NCBI RefSeq assembly: GCF_001540865.1
Contig: NC_033625.1
Span: forward strand, 11,326,373 to 11,390,372
Length of the DNA: 64,000 nucleotides
DNA from: Ananas comosus
Lineage: Eukaryota; Streptophyta; Magnoliopsida; Poales; Bromeliaceae
Direction: 5' to 3'
Shown here in pieces: positions 12,594 to 25,400 of this stretch. The notes under the pieces are model-generated. The model worked only from the letters and a program-made list of their open reading frames with translations. It ran no database searches and was not told the DNA's origin. Both the position numbers and the translations under genes were made by a program. Position 1 is the stretch's first letter, and every line of letters starts with the position of its first letter.

Positions 12594-13591
12594 AAAGATG
12601 AAAGTTTTGAGAAGCCCAAGGATCTATCTAGATTGTATCTATCACCTAGAGGGGGGTGAATAGGTGAACGGCCAAAAACCACAAATCTNATCCTCCAACC
12701 GATCTTGCTGCAACTCCTTGCAACGTCAACGCCTCGACTTCTCGAAGCGTCCACCGAATCCTCGGCTTCACGTGAGTCCACGCGCCAAACATCTACTTGA
12801 TTCTCGTATGAGTCCACCGAATCCACTATGAGGGTTCACCTTTAATCAAACATCTACTTGATTCTCGTATGAGTTCTCGAGTAAAAACGAAGAATCAAGC
12901 TGATTGTTGATTGTTAGAAACTCGTTATGTGAATCGATGCATTGAAACGGAAAAACAAGTTTCCAGGGTTTAGAATCAGTAAATATTCAAAGCCTTAAAC
13001 TTTTAGATGACCCACATAGCATATTTATATGTTTAGAAGACTTAGAAGTAAACTAGGATTGCAAAAAGCCCTTTTTGAAAACCTGTGTCGTCCTCAGAGA
13101 CCGGTCCTCTCGAGGAGACCGGTCTCCTCGAGAGGCCGGTCTGTGAGAGACCGGTCTCTCAAGTGAGGAACCGGTCCCTCGCTGCGTGACCAAAATCACA
13201 CGTTCGGGAACCGGTCTCTCAAGCTTGAGACCGGTCCCTCGCTACGCGACAGAAATACCAAGGTTCGGGAACCGGTCTCTCATCTCAGGGGACCGGTTGC
13301 ATCAAAGCTCACGCAGTAAGGACCTTAAAGGAACCGGTCTCTTGAACTCAGGGACCGGTCCCTAAACGCAGAAAAGTTCAGTAAAATATTTTTAAAGCAA
13401 TCTAAGCCTTCTGAACTTATTCTAATTAAATATCTTCACCACAAATGATCTTTTCTTCATACCTTAGGTGCCGAACTTTACGAGTGAGTCTTTGTTCTTC
13501 AATTTAGATCTTTTCTTCAATCTTCTGCAATCAACTCTTCAAGACTCCATTCAACATTACGAAATCCGCCAACCTATAAAATCCTTTAACA
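12594..13591 (-). repeat. third Copia LTR (solo or truncated) with assembly gap
   Basis: Related to the LTRs at 2435 and 10832. It shares the CACCTAGAGGGGGGTGAATAGG block, the ACCGGT array (13085-13355) and the end CCTATAAAATCCTTTAACA. About 230 bases expected around the N at 12690 are missing, and a 22-base stretch near 12790 is repeated at 12853. No target duplication is found, so it may be a recombinant or a join of two contigs. The array has expanded further here than in the other two copies. Confidence 0.8.
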
Positions 13592-16500
13592 GAATTCACC
13601 TATCGGGCTTGTAGAAGCTTGCGTTTCGCTGCTATAGTGACGGCGATGAGGGCAAGGAAGTTGGTCAACAGCGGTTGCGTGGCCTATTTGGCGACCGTTG
13701 TGGAAGTCGAGAAGACGACTCCTATCTTGGAGGAGCTATCCATAGTTCGGGAGTTCCCAGATGTTTTTCCCGCAGAGTTACCGGGAATGCCGCCAAGCCG
13801 GAAGATCGAGTTCGTGATATACTTGGTTGCAGGAACCGCGCCTATCTCGAAGGCTCCGTATCGGATGGCGCCGGCAGAATTGAAGGAGTTACGGGCTCAG
13901 TTGATAGATCTTATTGATAAAGGATTCATACGGCCAAGTGTGTCGCCGTGGGGAGCCCCGGTCCTATTCGTGCGAAAGAAGGATGGATCGTTTCGACTCT
14001 GCGTAGATTATCGCAAGTTAAACAAGGTCACGATCAAGAACAAGTACCCGTTACCGAGGATTGACGATCTGTTTGATCAATTGCAAGGGTCTCGGGTTTA
14101 TTCGAAGATTGACCTACAGTCCGGTTATCACCAGCTCAAGATTAAGCCGGAAAACGTTCAAAAGACCGCGTTTCGCACGCGGTATGGACACTATGAATTC
14201 ACGGTCATGCCGTTTGGGCTCACTAATGCCCCGGCAGTGTTCATGGATTTAATGAACCGTGTCTTCAAGGAGTACTTGGATCGATTCTTCGTGGTCTTTA
14301 TAGACGACATCTTGGTCTACTCGCACAGCGATGAGGAACATGCTGAGCATTTGAGAATTGTGCTTCAAACCCTCCGGGAAGAGAAGTTATATGCTAAGTT
14401 TAAGAAGTGCGACTTTTGGCTCCGAGAGGTTGCATTTCTTGGACATGTCATTTCCGAGGAAGGAGTATCTGTTGACCCGAGGAAAGTGGAGGCGATCAAG
14501 GATTGGCCTCGCCCGACTAACGTCACGAAAGTTCAAAGCTTCGTGGGTTTAGCGGGTTATTATAGACAGTTCGTGGAGGGATTCTCGAAGATCGTGGGTC
14601 CACTTACTCGTCTGACTCGAAAAGGCACCAAATTCATTTAGAATGACCAGTGCGACCGGAGTTTTCAAGAGTTGAAGGATAGATTAACTTCAACTCTGGT
14701 GCTCGCCTTACCGGTGCAAGATGAAGACTTCGTGGTGTATAGCGACGCATCACAACCGGGCTTAGGGTGTGTTCTGATGCAGGACGGGAAGGTGATCGCT
14801 TACGCGTCCCGTAAGCTGAAGAGCTATGAGAAGAATTACCCCGTCCACGACCTATAGTTGGCCGTTGTAGTGTTTGCTCTCAAGTTATGGAGGCACTACT
14901 TGTATGGCGCGCGTTGCGAAATATATACAGACCACAAGAGTCTAAAGTACTTGTTTATACAAAAGGAGCTCAATATGCGGCAGCGGCGGTGGTTGGAACT
15001 GCTGAAGGATTTTGATGTGACAATCCTATACCACCCCAAAAAAGCAAACGTGGTGGCCGACGCGCTTAGCAGGAAGTCAGTGGAAAATCTTGCTATGTTG
15101 GTCACACGTCAAGAGCCATTGTGGAGAGAGATGGAACGTATGGATCTCGAAGTGGTAGCTCCGGAAACCCCGTCTATGCTTATGGCTCTCGTTGTCCAAC
15201 CGACCTTGTTGGAGCAGATTAAGAGTTTGCAACCTGCGGACCCTAACCTCCAAAAGGTGCGGCGAGACATCGAGAGTGGACACAGCGGTGATTTCAGTAT
15301 AGACGCCGAGGGTACGCTTCGGTTTCGAAACCGATGGTGCGTACCGGAAAACAAGGAGGTCCGGAAGTTAATTTTACAAGAAGCACATCAGACTCCTTAT
15401 AGCATTCACCCGGGCGGCACCAAGATGTACCGTGATCTGAAGATGCAGTACTGGTGGCCGGGCATGAAAGCTGACATTGGGCGCTATGTGGCGCAGTGCT
15501 TAGTGTGCCAGCAAGTGAAGGATGAGCGCCGATTTCCAGCGGGAAAGCTCCAAAGTCTACCTATCCCCGTTTGGAAATGGGAGAATATTGCGATGGATTT
15601 CGTGGTCGGATTGCCCCGTTCGACGGGTGGCCACGACGCGATCTGGGTGATTGTGGATCGTATGACCAAGTCGGCACACTTCCTACCGATTCACACCACC
15701 TGGTCGGGCGACAAGTTGGCGCAAGTATACTTGGATGAAGTTGTGAGGTTGCATCGGGTTCCGAAGTCGATCGTGTCAGATCGAGACCCCCGTTTTACGT
15801 CGCACTTTTGGAAAAGCTTGCAAGAGGCACTTGGCACACGGCTCGATTTCAGCACCGCGTTTCATCCTCAGACAGATGGACAGTCAGAGAGGACTATACA
15901 AATTCTGGAGGATATGTTGCGAGCGTGTGTCATTGACTACAAGGGTAGTTGGGCGAACCATTTGAGGATCGCCGAGTTCGCCTACAATAACAGTTACCAA
16001 GCTAGCATTGGGATGGCACCGTTCGAAGTCCTGTATGGGCGGAAGTGCCGATCTCCTACATGTTGGAGTGATGTAGGTGAACCTGCGGCATTGGGCCCAG
16101 ACGTATTGCGAGAGGCAGAAGAGAAGGTCCGTCTTGCTCGTGAGAGGCTACTTACGGCACAGTCGAGGCAAAAGAGCTATTCTGACAAACGCCGCAGAGA
16201 TTTGGAATTCGCGGTAGGAGACCGCGTTTTCTTGAAGGTTTCGCCAATGAGGGGTGTGAAACGCTTCGGGATGCGGGGAAAGCTGAGTCCCCGATATATT
16301 GGACCATTCGAAGTGTTGGAACGTATTGGAGCAGTAGCATATAGACTAGCATTACCGCCGAAACTCGCGGGCGTGCATGGTGTATTCCATGTTTCTAACC
16401 TTCGCAAGTATGTCCACGATCCCGAGCACGTTATGTATTATGAACCGCCGGATCTACAAGAGGATTTGTGCTATGAAGAGTTCCCGGCGATGATCATTGC

Positions 16501-16642
16501 TCGAGAAGTGCGGAAGCTGAGAAATCGCGAGATTCCCTATGTGAAGATTCATTGGACCAATCACGACGATCGTGAGGCCACGTGGGAACTCGAGGAAACA
16601 ATGAAAGTGCACTATCCTCATCTCTTTGAGGAAATGCAATGA
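13592..16642 (+). pseudogene. Gypsy pol: RT, RNase H, integrase, chromodomain
   Basis: One frame across the whole stretch. The reverse transcriptase part has [43 protein letters not shown] and the catalytic FIDDILVYS. RNase H follows from about 14690 ([20 protein letters not shown] ... [10 protein letters not shown]). The integrase has an HHCC zinc finger ([11 protein letters not shown] ... CLVCQQVK) and the catalytic D, D, E in [20 protein letters not shown] and [11 protein letters not shown]. The C-terminus ([12 protein letters not shown], then [20 protein letters not shown] and EATWELEE) is a chromodomain-like fold that in this lineage targets integration to heterochromatin. It is inactivated by two TAG codons, 14639-14641 (normally Trp) and 14855-14857 (normally Glu). 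Otherwise the frame is clean, so decay is recent or slow. Confidence 0.93.
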
Positions 16643-16705
16643 GGTATGAGTTAATTGAGTATTGAATTCGTTTCGAGGACGAAACTCCTTTTTAGGAGGG
16701 GAGGA

Positions 16706-19220
16706 TGTGAGGAAGTGAATTCTCGAAATACGAGAGTTAGACTTCATGTAAAATCGACCAAAGGTCGTGTTGGTAAGCTTTGGAAAAGCCAAAGATGTTA
16801 AAATCACCAAAGGTGCCTTGGAAATGAGTCCACGAGGGCAAATAGTGCAAAACTTGCACTGGAGCAAATTGCTCTCGGGGACCGGTCCCTGGCAGGGAGG
16901 GACCGGTCTCATCAGCTGGTGTCACGGGGTTGCTTGAGCCAACCGGTCCCTGGCAGGGAGGGACCGGTTCCCGAACGCGATCCCAGCGAGGAAAGCCAAA
17001 AATTGGCTAAGTCCTGAGATTCCAGTTCTCGGGAACCGGTCTCTTAGGGAGGAACTGGTCTCCCGAGGACCGGTCTCTCTGGGAGAGACCGGTAACCGAA
17101 CGCGTGACCCCAGCTGAAGCTCTCGGGGACCGGTCCCAAGTCGGGGAGACCGGTCCCTCCGCGCGCAGAACGCCTAGTGAGGGCTGTGCACAGAGTGAAA
17201 AGTGGAGGGGGCCAGCTGGATATTGTTACATTAAAGGGCTTATTAGTCCCTCTCTCCCTCTCACTCTCTCTCAGTTCACTCTCTCTCTCCCTCACACTCT
17301 CTTGCTCTCTCTCTCTCTAGAAAGAAAAGAGAAGGAAGAAGAAGAAGAAGAAAGGAGAAGGAAATGAAGGAAGAAAAGGAAGGGGAAGAAGAAGGAAATC
17401 AACAAAAGGAAGCTTTTGGACTTCTCCCTCATCCTCTCTTCTCTCTTGAGGTAAGCTTCTAACCCTAGCTTGTGAAATTTGGGGTTTTTGGGTTTTAGCT
17501 CTTTGGATGAGATCAAATGGATCCCTAGCACCATGAATGGTAGGATTGAAGCTAGAACCTAGGGTTTTGAGATGGGTTTAGCTTGATGTTAACCCTAGGG
17601 CACCAAAATAGGGTTTTTGGTAAAATATGGGATTGATCTCATTTGAGGCCTTGTAAACCTAATTGCTAGGTAACGAAACGCGGGGGCGAAGTCGGAAATT
17701 CGATTCGTCGAGCGGGTCAAGAGCTATCGGCAAAATAAGGCCGGTTGAGCATCGCTTTGGACAAGAAGACCGAGGCTTCATCGTAAAGGACGCTGAAGCA
17801 CATTTCTAGAGCCTCCGTATACACGAAAGGTGGGGGGGTGTCGTTCCGGAACATCCGGGTTTCTTTTTATGTCTAAGTTACATATATGTTGATCATATTG
17901 CATTATAGGATTATTAAATGTATATTTCCTTTTCCTTGCATGCTTCTTAGTAGTGTACTTATGAGTTGAACACCTAGACTAGGGTAGCATGAGGATTGGG
18001 TCTTATGGCATAGAATCCTATAGCGGCATAAAGAGCCGAACTTGGACATAGCCTAGTAGAGTGGCATTGAACTAGTGTAGTAGAGACACTAAACTTGAAC
18101 GAGTGGCATGTCAATTAGTAGAAAACTTACTACAATGATCGAACGAGTGGCATTGAGTCTAGTGTAGTAAACTTGACATGAACCTAGGGATAGTAGAGGT
18201 CCCAACATTGATTATATATCATGACTGTGCAGCAGAGGCACATTGACCCTAGTAGACAGGGTATCCTCTTGAGAGGATTGGATCATACTCACTAGTCTGT
18301 TTTGCTTGTCGGTGGTCGCTCCATCGAAGCACGAGTCTCCGGAGTACTTCACTAGGGGCAGACGTAGTTGTCCCGCAGACGGTCTCGGTGTGCGAGTGCA
18401 GCTTCTCCTCACCTATGAGATTGAGAGTGAGTCGAGGGTTAACCTACGGGTCAACCAAGTAGATTGGGTAATAAACATGAAATGCATAGTAGACTTGCAT
18501 TATTACCTTGAGTAGACATAGTGTATGTTGTAGATTACATTGCTATGCACCTTTATATACTCATGACATGATACTAGCATGATAGTAGTTGTTGCATGCA
18601 TTATTATCATTGATGGCATGATAGAGTAGTTGCAGTTCATTTTCTATATATCTATCTATCTCTCTATCTGTGCCAGCTTAGACCTAGTGGGAAAACCGGC
18701 GGCGTCGGCGGCCGAACCCACTGGGAACTATATTTATATAGTTCTCACCCCGTGTGGTTTTGGGGTACAGGTACACACAGAGGCGAACCGAGCGAGGATC
18801 GCGGCAAGGGCATAGCGCCCTAAGTGAGCATAGTTAGTAGCTTTCCTTTATGCATTAGAGCACCCTCGTGTACTAGATGTTTTGGATAGATATTGGAAAG
18901 TCATGATGTATTTTGAGAACATGTATTTACATTTGGAAGATGGAAATGTAATATATTCAAATGATGTAAATGTTGAATGGTTGTATTAGCTAGATGTACT
19001 CTCTTTATAGACTTGTATTTCACTCGTGGTTCTTGCTCTTAGCTATTGTGCACTTGTGTGTATCGTATCGATCATGTATGTTAATTAAGCATTCCCTGGG
19101 CGCTTAACTGTACATGATCTGGTTGTTTGGCCTTGGGCGGACAGGAGAGGTGCTGTCCGTTCGGCGTCTGTTCGACGCACCCGAACCGGACCAAATTGGT
19201 AGCGGTCCCGGGGCGTGACA
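16706..19220 (+). repeat. 3' LTR of the chromovirus
   Basis: Starts TGTGAGGAAGTGAATTC directly after the polypurine tract and ends CCCGGGGCGTGACA. An ACCGGT palindrome array occupies 16877-17155, followed by CT-rich leader sequence (17240-17320). The LTR hairpin CCCACTGGGAACTATA...TATAGTTCTCACCC lies at 18717-18751. No target duplication can be tested because the 5' end is missing. Confidence 0.88.
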
Positions 19221-20760
19221 ATTAGCCTATTTAGGTTTACACTTTTTGACGAGCTTGTACTTTAAACTTGTTTTAAACTAGGTTTAAACCTAGTTTAAAC
19301 CTAGTCTAAACTAACAATACTAACAAAGCTAACAATGCTAATTGAGTAATAAATTAATTAAATACTTAAATTAACTAAATACTTCTAGTAGTGAAAAAAA
19401 GAAAATCCAGCAGGTAGCAATGGAGCTACCTGCAATGTGGGTTGCTTAGGGAAGGTTGGCACGGGTGGCGGATGCGAGGGTCGACGGTGACCAGCGGGGG
19501 CGACGTCGGCAGGGGTGGTGGCTACCGGCGAGGGCTCCTGGAGAGAGATGGGCAAAGAACGAGAGAAACAGAGAGATAGAGAGAGAAAGAGAGAGAAGGA
19601 GAGAGCGAAAGTGCAAGTGGGAGGGAGAGGTGTCGAGGTTGGGGTGGGCCTTAGGTATACCTAATGAAGGTGGTGAATCATTCACTATCTTCATAAAGCA
19701 GTGAATCGTTCACCGCCTTATGAAGACGGTGAACGATACATCGTCTCCTCTAGGGCACTGCACGCCAAGAAAGGCGGTGGTGCTTTTGCACTAAAGGCGG
19801 TGAATCGTTCACCGCCTTATTAAGACGATGAATGATTCACCGTCTTCTCTAGGGCACAGCTTGCCCACAAGGGCACAGCTAACCTACAAAGGCGGTGATG
19901 GTTTTGAACTAAGGGGCTGTTTGGTTGCATGCATTTTCAACTACATTGCAGTTGGAATTGTATGCATCTATTAATTTTTTGTTTGGTTTGGTGTAGTTAG
20001 ACCCAACTGCTATAGTTGCATCTGCACGAGAAGGCCCAACTGCAACAGTTGGTACTGCAGCCAAATTGGCCGTAGTACCAACTGCAGCAGTTAAGCCGGA
20101 GTCGGCTCACCTATTAAAAAAAAAAACAAAGTATGATTTTTTTTTTTCATACACTTCTTTTTTTTTCCAAAAATACATATTCATAAAATCTGATAGGATT
20201 TAGTAATATCTGTTAGGGTTAATAAATTTTTTCATACGCTTCTTATTTTTCAGTTTGTTAGTTTAATAATATCTTAATTTTTATTTTGAACAAATTTATA
20301 ATATATTTACATTTAAAATTGTTTACGTTTATGGTTTGAAGAGGTAATCTCACATTTCTATCTAAAAATTGATAGAATTTATAAAAACAAATATTAATTG
20401 CAGACTACCAAACAGAAGAAATGTAACTGTAGCAGTTGCAACTGCATAAAACCAAACAGACTAGGTGTAGATATAACTGCAGCATTTACAACTGCATATA
20501 CTTTCAAGTATACTGTTTTTGTAACTACATTCAACCAAACGGCCCCTAAAGGCGGTGTATCGCTCACCATTTTATACTTATCAAGGACACCACTCTCAGG
20601 ACTTGGAAAGATTTGTATTGCAATGTGGGATTTGCACTAAAGATGATGAATGATTCATCGCCTTCATAAGGCGTTGAACCATTCACCGTCTTCACAACAA
20701 AATTACAAAAACGGTGAATAATTCACCGTCTTTATAAAAAAAATTCCAACATTGTGCCAG
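19221..20760. repeat. CACTA-like palindromic subterminal repeats
   Basis: Several copies of a palindrome close to GGCGGTGAATCGTTCACCGCC occur near 19670-19890 and 20545-20735. The sequence TTCTAGTAGTG at 19383-19393 reads CACTACTAGAA on the other strand, as in CACTA transposon ends. GTTTAAAC-type short repeats stand at 19265-19310. A GA-rich piece (19550-19620) with a GC-rich flank may be captured host 5' sequence. Assignment to CACTA is by resemblance only; no transposase is present. A Tourist MITE is inserted at 19913. Confidence 0.45.
19913..20546. mobile_element. Tourist-like MITE (PIF/Harbinger)
   Basis: A 634-bp element with inverted ends GGGGCTGTTTGGTTG and CAACCAAACGGCCCC, flanked by the 3-bp duplication TAA (19910-19912, 20547-20549). 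These are the defining features of Tourist/PIF-Harbinger MITEs. It has no coding capacity and is AT-rich inside. Confidence 0.88.
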
Positions 20761-20761
20761 G

Positions 20762-21199
20762 TAGGGGTGTAAACGAGCCGAACACGAGCAAGCCGGAGTC
20801 GGCTCGTGTTCGGCTCATTTATTAAACAAGCCGAATACGAGCTGACTCGTTAAAGTATCGAGCCGAAAAATTCAGCTCGTGTTCGGCTCGTTTATTAACG
20901 AGCCGACCATGAGCTGGCTAACGAACAATAAATTAAAAATGATTAGATTAAATATATATAAAAAATAAATTTATCAAATCTTATCCATTAGACTTTGATC
21001 TAATAGTTGAAATTTTACATATAAATGGGTCTTTTTATAATTAAGCTCGCATTTAAATATATGTAATTATCGAACCGAACATGAGCGAGCTGACCCAGCT
21101 CGTGTTCAACTCGTTTACTAAACGAACGATTCGATCTCGAGCACATTTCGAGCCGAACACGAGCTGACTCGTGAACAGCGAGCTGAATTGCCACCCCTA
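20762..21199. mobile_element. hAT-like short element with CGAGCCGAACACGAG repeats
   Basis: Ends TAGGGGTGTAA and CACCCCTA are inverted. The inside is built from imperfect repeats of GCCGAACACGAGC in both orientations. The same ends with an 8-bp duplication occur at 50858-51886, which suggests the hAT superfamily, but no duplication is visible here. Confidence 0.6.
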
Positions 21200-21203
21200 C
21201 ATC

Positions 21204-21284
21204 ATCACGTCCACCATGGTCGTAGCGGGGCACGAGCGCGGCGTGCTGAAGCTCGTCCACCCAAAGAGTGTCGGCAAATACTAG
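21204..21284 (+). pseudogene. possible host-gene exon fragment
   Basis: A GC-rich stretch reads in one frame as STMVVAGHERGVLKLVHP and then SVGKY and a stop. It looks like a piece of a plant protein of the DUF4228/PADRE type, but it is too short for certainty. It abuts the element ending at 21199. It could also be chance. Confidence 0.2.
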
Positions 21285-21832
21285 GTGTAGTCGGCTTCCA
21301 GCTACCCATTGTAATTAATAAAACAGATCTCATGGATTGAGGGACTTTTCTTCGTTACTTGATGCATGAGGTTCTAGAATTAACTTTAAAAATCCTCGGA
21401 GAGATCGATTTTTCTTTTGTTCTAGAAATAACTTAAAAAAAAATAAAAACTTAGAAATCTCTCAAATTGAAACTTTTGATCTTCCAAGTAGAAGTAAATG
21501 AATAAGTTTGAAATTTGCAAAGACGAAGCCAGAATTGAAATTCAAAGGGATCCAAAAATATATAGTATATTCATTTTTTTTAAAAAAATTATTATAAGGC
21601 AAATTATAATATATGTCGGGTGTACAAATATTTGTTGGAAAAGTTACAAAGCAAACTAAAACAAGCTTTTATAAGAAGATTTTTATAAAGCAAATTTGCA
21701 CAAGCTTTGTACCAAAACGCTTCACTTTGGCCCCTATAATTTATAATGCTTTTATATTTGCTACACCTTAATTAGAAATTTTTTATATAATTTTTTAAAA
21801 AAATTTGACGATGGTCGCAGCCTAGGAATGTA

Positions 21833-22005
21833 AAACTGACCCGGCCCGTATATTTCGGGCCGTGCTGCCCCAGAGACTTTATAGATCCGGCCCAGTATGG
21901 TCCGATCCGAATTTTAAGCCTGGCCAGGTCAGGTCCACCCATCGCCCATTTTGGCCCGGATAATGTGGACTGTACCCGTCCGATACAGCCTACATTACAC
22001 CCCTT
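21833..22005. mobile_element. short hAT-like MITE with CGGCCC repeats
   Basis: A 173-bp element with inverted ends TAGGAATGTAA and TTACACCCCTT, flanked by GTCGCAGCC (21824-21832) and GTCGCATCC (22006-22014), an imperfect 8-9-bp duplication. The GC-rich interior repeats CGGCCC motifs. It shares its ends with the elements at 20762 and 50858. Confidence 0.6.
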
Positions 22006-22499
22006 GTCGCATCCATTGTGGGCCCCTAAAAAACAAAAGTGCACTCGATAATTTTTATATAACTCCATCATGTGTGACTAGTATTTTCACTTCTCTTCCT
22101 TTGAAAAACTATTTTTTGGTCGAAATAATAGCACGTATCACGAGGACTAAATGAGTTGTACTAAGTAGAAAATTTTCGAGCCAAAGCGATAGGTCAAAAA
22201 TGTTTAAACTTAGCTTTACAACTTAAGAAAAGATATACATTTTACAGCTTCAAATCTAAAATTTTATAATTATTTTAAAATTTTAAATTTTTTGAAAGAA
22301 AATCGGCAAGATGAGAATGCAATATTGACTTTTGGACGATAGAATATAAAATTTATACCTTTATTAAATATATAGATATTATTGCACTATCACCGTCAAG
22401 CTTACTTGTGCTTGTATTAGTGATTTCAAAAAAGAAATCCTCCTTCAAACAATTTTTATATTGGGTAAAACNCCAGGTGGCGGAAAGAGAGTTAGTTTC
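22006..22499. other. AT-rich spacer with assembly join
   Basis: No gene or repeat recognised. A single N at 22472 marks a probable contig join. Confidence 0.5.
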
Positions 22500-25400
22500 T
22501 TAAATAAATTTTTTACAGGATTATTTCACAAATTTAAAATTTTTGGCCAATTTGCATAAAAAATCCACTTATTTTGGGGTTTTGCAAAACCGGGCCACCT
22601 TTTTCTTTTTTGCAGATTCGGTCCGCTTTTTTCGCCGCCTGACCAAAATGCCCCTCCTATACAATAGCCTCCTACGTATTTCTTGACATACGTATACTAC
22701 CCTACTACCCTGCCGTACGGTCTGGCGCGCATTAAATGCGCCGTATCCGTTTTACGCAACCTCCCTCGCTCATTACTCGGAACTCGGACCACATCTGCCC
22801 CCGGTATTCGCCGGCCCCGCTGTTTCCTGTTCAGCTTTAAGACTTTACGAAATTTTCTAAAGCTATTGAGAAATACTGCCCGCCCCGCAACAGGGATAAT
22901 AGTGCAACGCGAAGAAGCTACGAAAGGAGAAATGGTGCAACCGCCCTCTATAACAGTGCATCCGTAGCCTCGTTCCAGTGCAACCAATCCATAACAGTCA
23001 AAATTTTACTTATTTTATTTCTTAATGTAATCTTAAGCTAATAGTGCAAATAAAAGGACATGGTGACGTTGAATATAGCGGTGTGGAGTAGGAGGAGGCT
23101 CCACCACCTCTTTATTCCCGACGCCGCCGTGGCGCTTCACCTCCGCGCGCCAGGGATAATAATGCAAGGCGAAGGCTCTACGGCAGGAGAAATGGTGGAA
23201 CGAACCTTCTAACATGCAACCGTAGTCTCGTTCCAGTACAACCTCTCCATAACCAGCCAAAATTTTACTTATTTTGGCTCATAATCTAATCTTAAGCTAA
23301 TAGTGTAAATGAAAGGACATGGGGCTGTCGATAATACCGGGGCGGAGTGGGAGGAAGCTCCACGACCTCTTTATCGCCGCCGCCGCCGTCGTGTCGGCTT
23401 TAAAACTTTACGAAATTTTCTGAAGCTATTGGGAATTACCGCGTGCCCCGCAACAGGGATAATAGTGCAACGCGATGGTAACCGCCATCTATAACAGTAC
23501 AATAGTAGGAACTGCCATCTATAACAGTACAATAGTAGGAAAAAGAGTGTAACTAAGCTTCTAAGGGTACAATACTTTATTTTTACCAGTGCAATGATTT
23601 GAAAAAGAGTACTACTAAACTTGTGATGGTACGTTCGAGAGGTGCAACATAACGCCTAAAGTAATAAAGAAGATATAAGTCGAAATAATAATACAATGGT
23701 TAGAGGAAATGATGCAACGAGAACTTTGTATATATATGAAATTAAAAATTTCACTCTCTTTATTTCTTAATGTAATCTTAAGCTAATAGTGCAAAAGAAA
23801 GGCGTCCCATCCAAATGCAAGCCAAGAGTCGGCGGGGCAGGAACATCATCGTTGGGGATAGAGTTCGATATGTCGAGATATCTGCTAAAAGATTGAAGAA
23901 GTTACGCGTCGGCGGGGCAGGAGCTCGGCGGCGGCGCAGAATGGTCGCCGGCGGCCTCTGGAGTTTTTTGACGACTTAAAGTACTTAGGAAAATCTTACA
24001 CTATTTTTGGACAACTTAAAGTACTTAGGATAACATGTTAAAAATATTTATTTACCAGTTCTTCCTCAAACGAGTTTTGCTTGCACTGGTTAGAGTTACG
24101 TTGCACATTTAATTAATTCATTACAATAATTGGAGAAGTTCCCACGATTAAGTTGTTCACGTCGAACGGGATTAATAGTACAACGCGGTGTAAACGAGGT
24201 CAACTAAGTTAGTATGGTGGAATTTTATCGTAAAAATCGTTCAATGGTTTCCCACAGAGTAAAAGTTCAACTTACTTTAGGAGCCCAAAGAGTAAGAAGA
24301 AGAATTGGAAAAGAAAATACAAACTCCATTAATCAGAGATGAATTTCTTATTAACGTTTCGCAGGCTAGGTGATAACATGAACATAATAGTGCAAAAAAG
24401 TCTGAAATTAATATTATAATATGAAGTAAACAGTGCAACAATGTTTGGTAAAAAAGAGTAACTTGTAAATAGTGCAACAAATTCGTAAGGAGTACATTAA
24501 TCTGTGAACAAGAATTACATTATCTGTAAAGCCGATTACACGATTTTATAGTACTTAATAAAATACAAATAGGATTTTATCACAATGCAACCTTCTATTA
24601 CATCAACTATAACAATCTCTTCATAAGATTGATTATGTAATCATCGAAATTTATCTGTAAATCCACGCTCACATAGCCGACGCAAACTTGTATTGGCCAA
24701 AGGAGACTGCCGAAGGAGACTGCGAGGAGGAGGAGGAGGCTCGATCGGAAGGGTACGATCTAGCAACGAGGCGTTAAGGTTGATTCGCACTATCTGGAAT
24801 CTTTCATTTGCTTTGAGCACTTTGGAGCTCCACTCTACCATGAAACAGACAGTACAGACAGAAAAACATTAGAATCCAATGATAAGAATAAAAATCTGCA
24901 ATAAATTAAGAAACTGTATGAGAGGAGGGCCAACGGACTCCTAGCAAATAAAATACTCTAGATAGTGCGAATCTTCTCTACGTAAAGGCGAGGAGGTTAA
25001 GCAAGGCCAATATTTGTGAACGAGTCGAAGGCGACAAACGGCGTTCCCCGTAGGAGGGGAAGCGCTGCTGCGGAGTAGGAGGAGCCTCCAACTCGTAGTC
25101 CGGCGCTGCGCTTCCTCTTACCGGGAATGCCATTGTCGTCTTCACTTCTTTCACGAACATCAATGTCTCCGTAATGGGGAATGCATCTGAAGAACCAATA
25201 TTTAAACAAAACGAATCGTCACATCACCAACCCACCGGTGCCTCTTCGACTGACCTAATAAATTATAAACCTGATAGCAAACACTAATGTGTACGTTATA
25301 GTGTCTCTTAGGTGCTCGAAAAGACACCGGTGGGTATATCGAAACTGTCTCGAGAAGATAAACCGACTATTCAAAAGCTATACAGATAAGGCGTTGCACT

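Larger units (their letters stand above)
13592..19220 (+). mobile_element. Gypsy chromovirus (Tekay/Del-like), 3' part
   Basis: Contains pol from just before reverse transcriptase through the chromodomain, a polypurine tract (AGGAGGGGAGGA, 16694-16705) and a complete 3' LTR 16706-19220. The 5' LTR, gag and protease are absent; the left edge is the Copia LTR ending at 13591. The C-terminal chromodomain and large 2.5-kb LTR place it with Tekay/Del chromoviruses. Confidence 0.88.

Noticed and set aside
19446..19704. Open frame on both strands near the GA-rich stretch
   Set aside because: Low complexity (GAGAGA) and surrounding palindromic repeats; no domain.
24641..25163. Minus-strand frames of 60-70 codons downstream of the MULE transposase
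   Set aside because: Protein-like composition, but no domain and several GTGCAA motifs around them. Kept only as a note in the flank entry.
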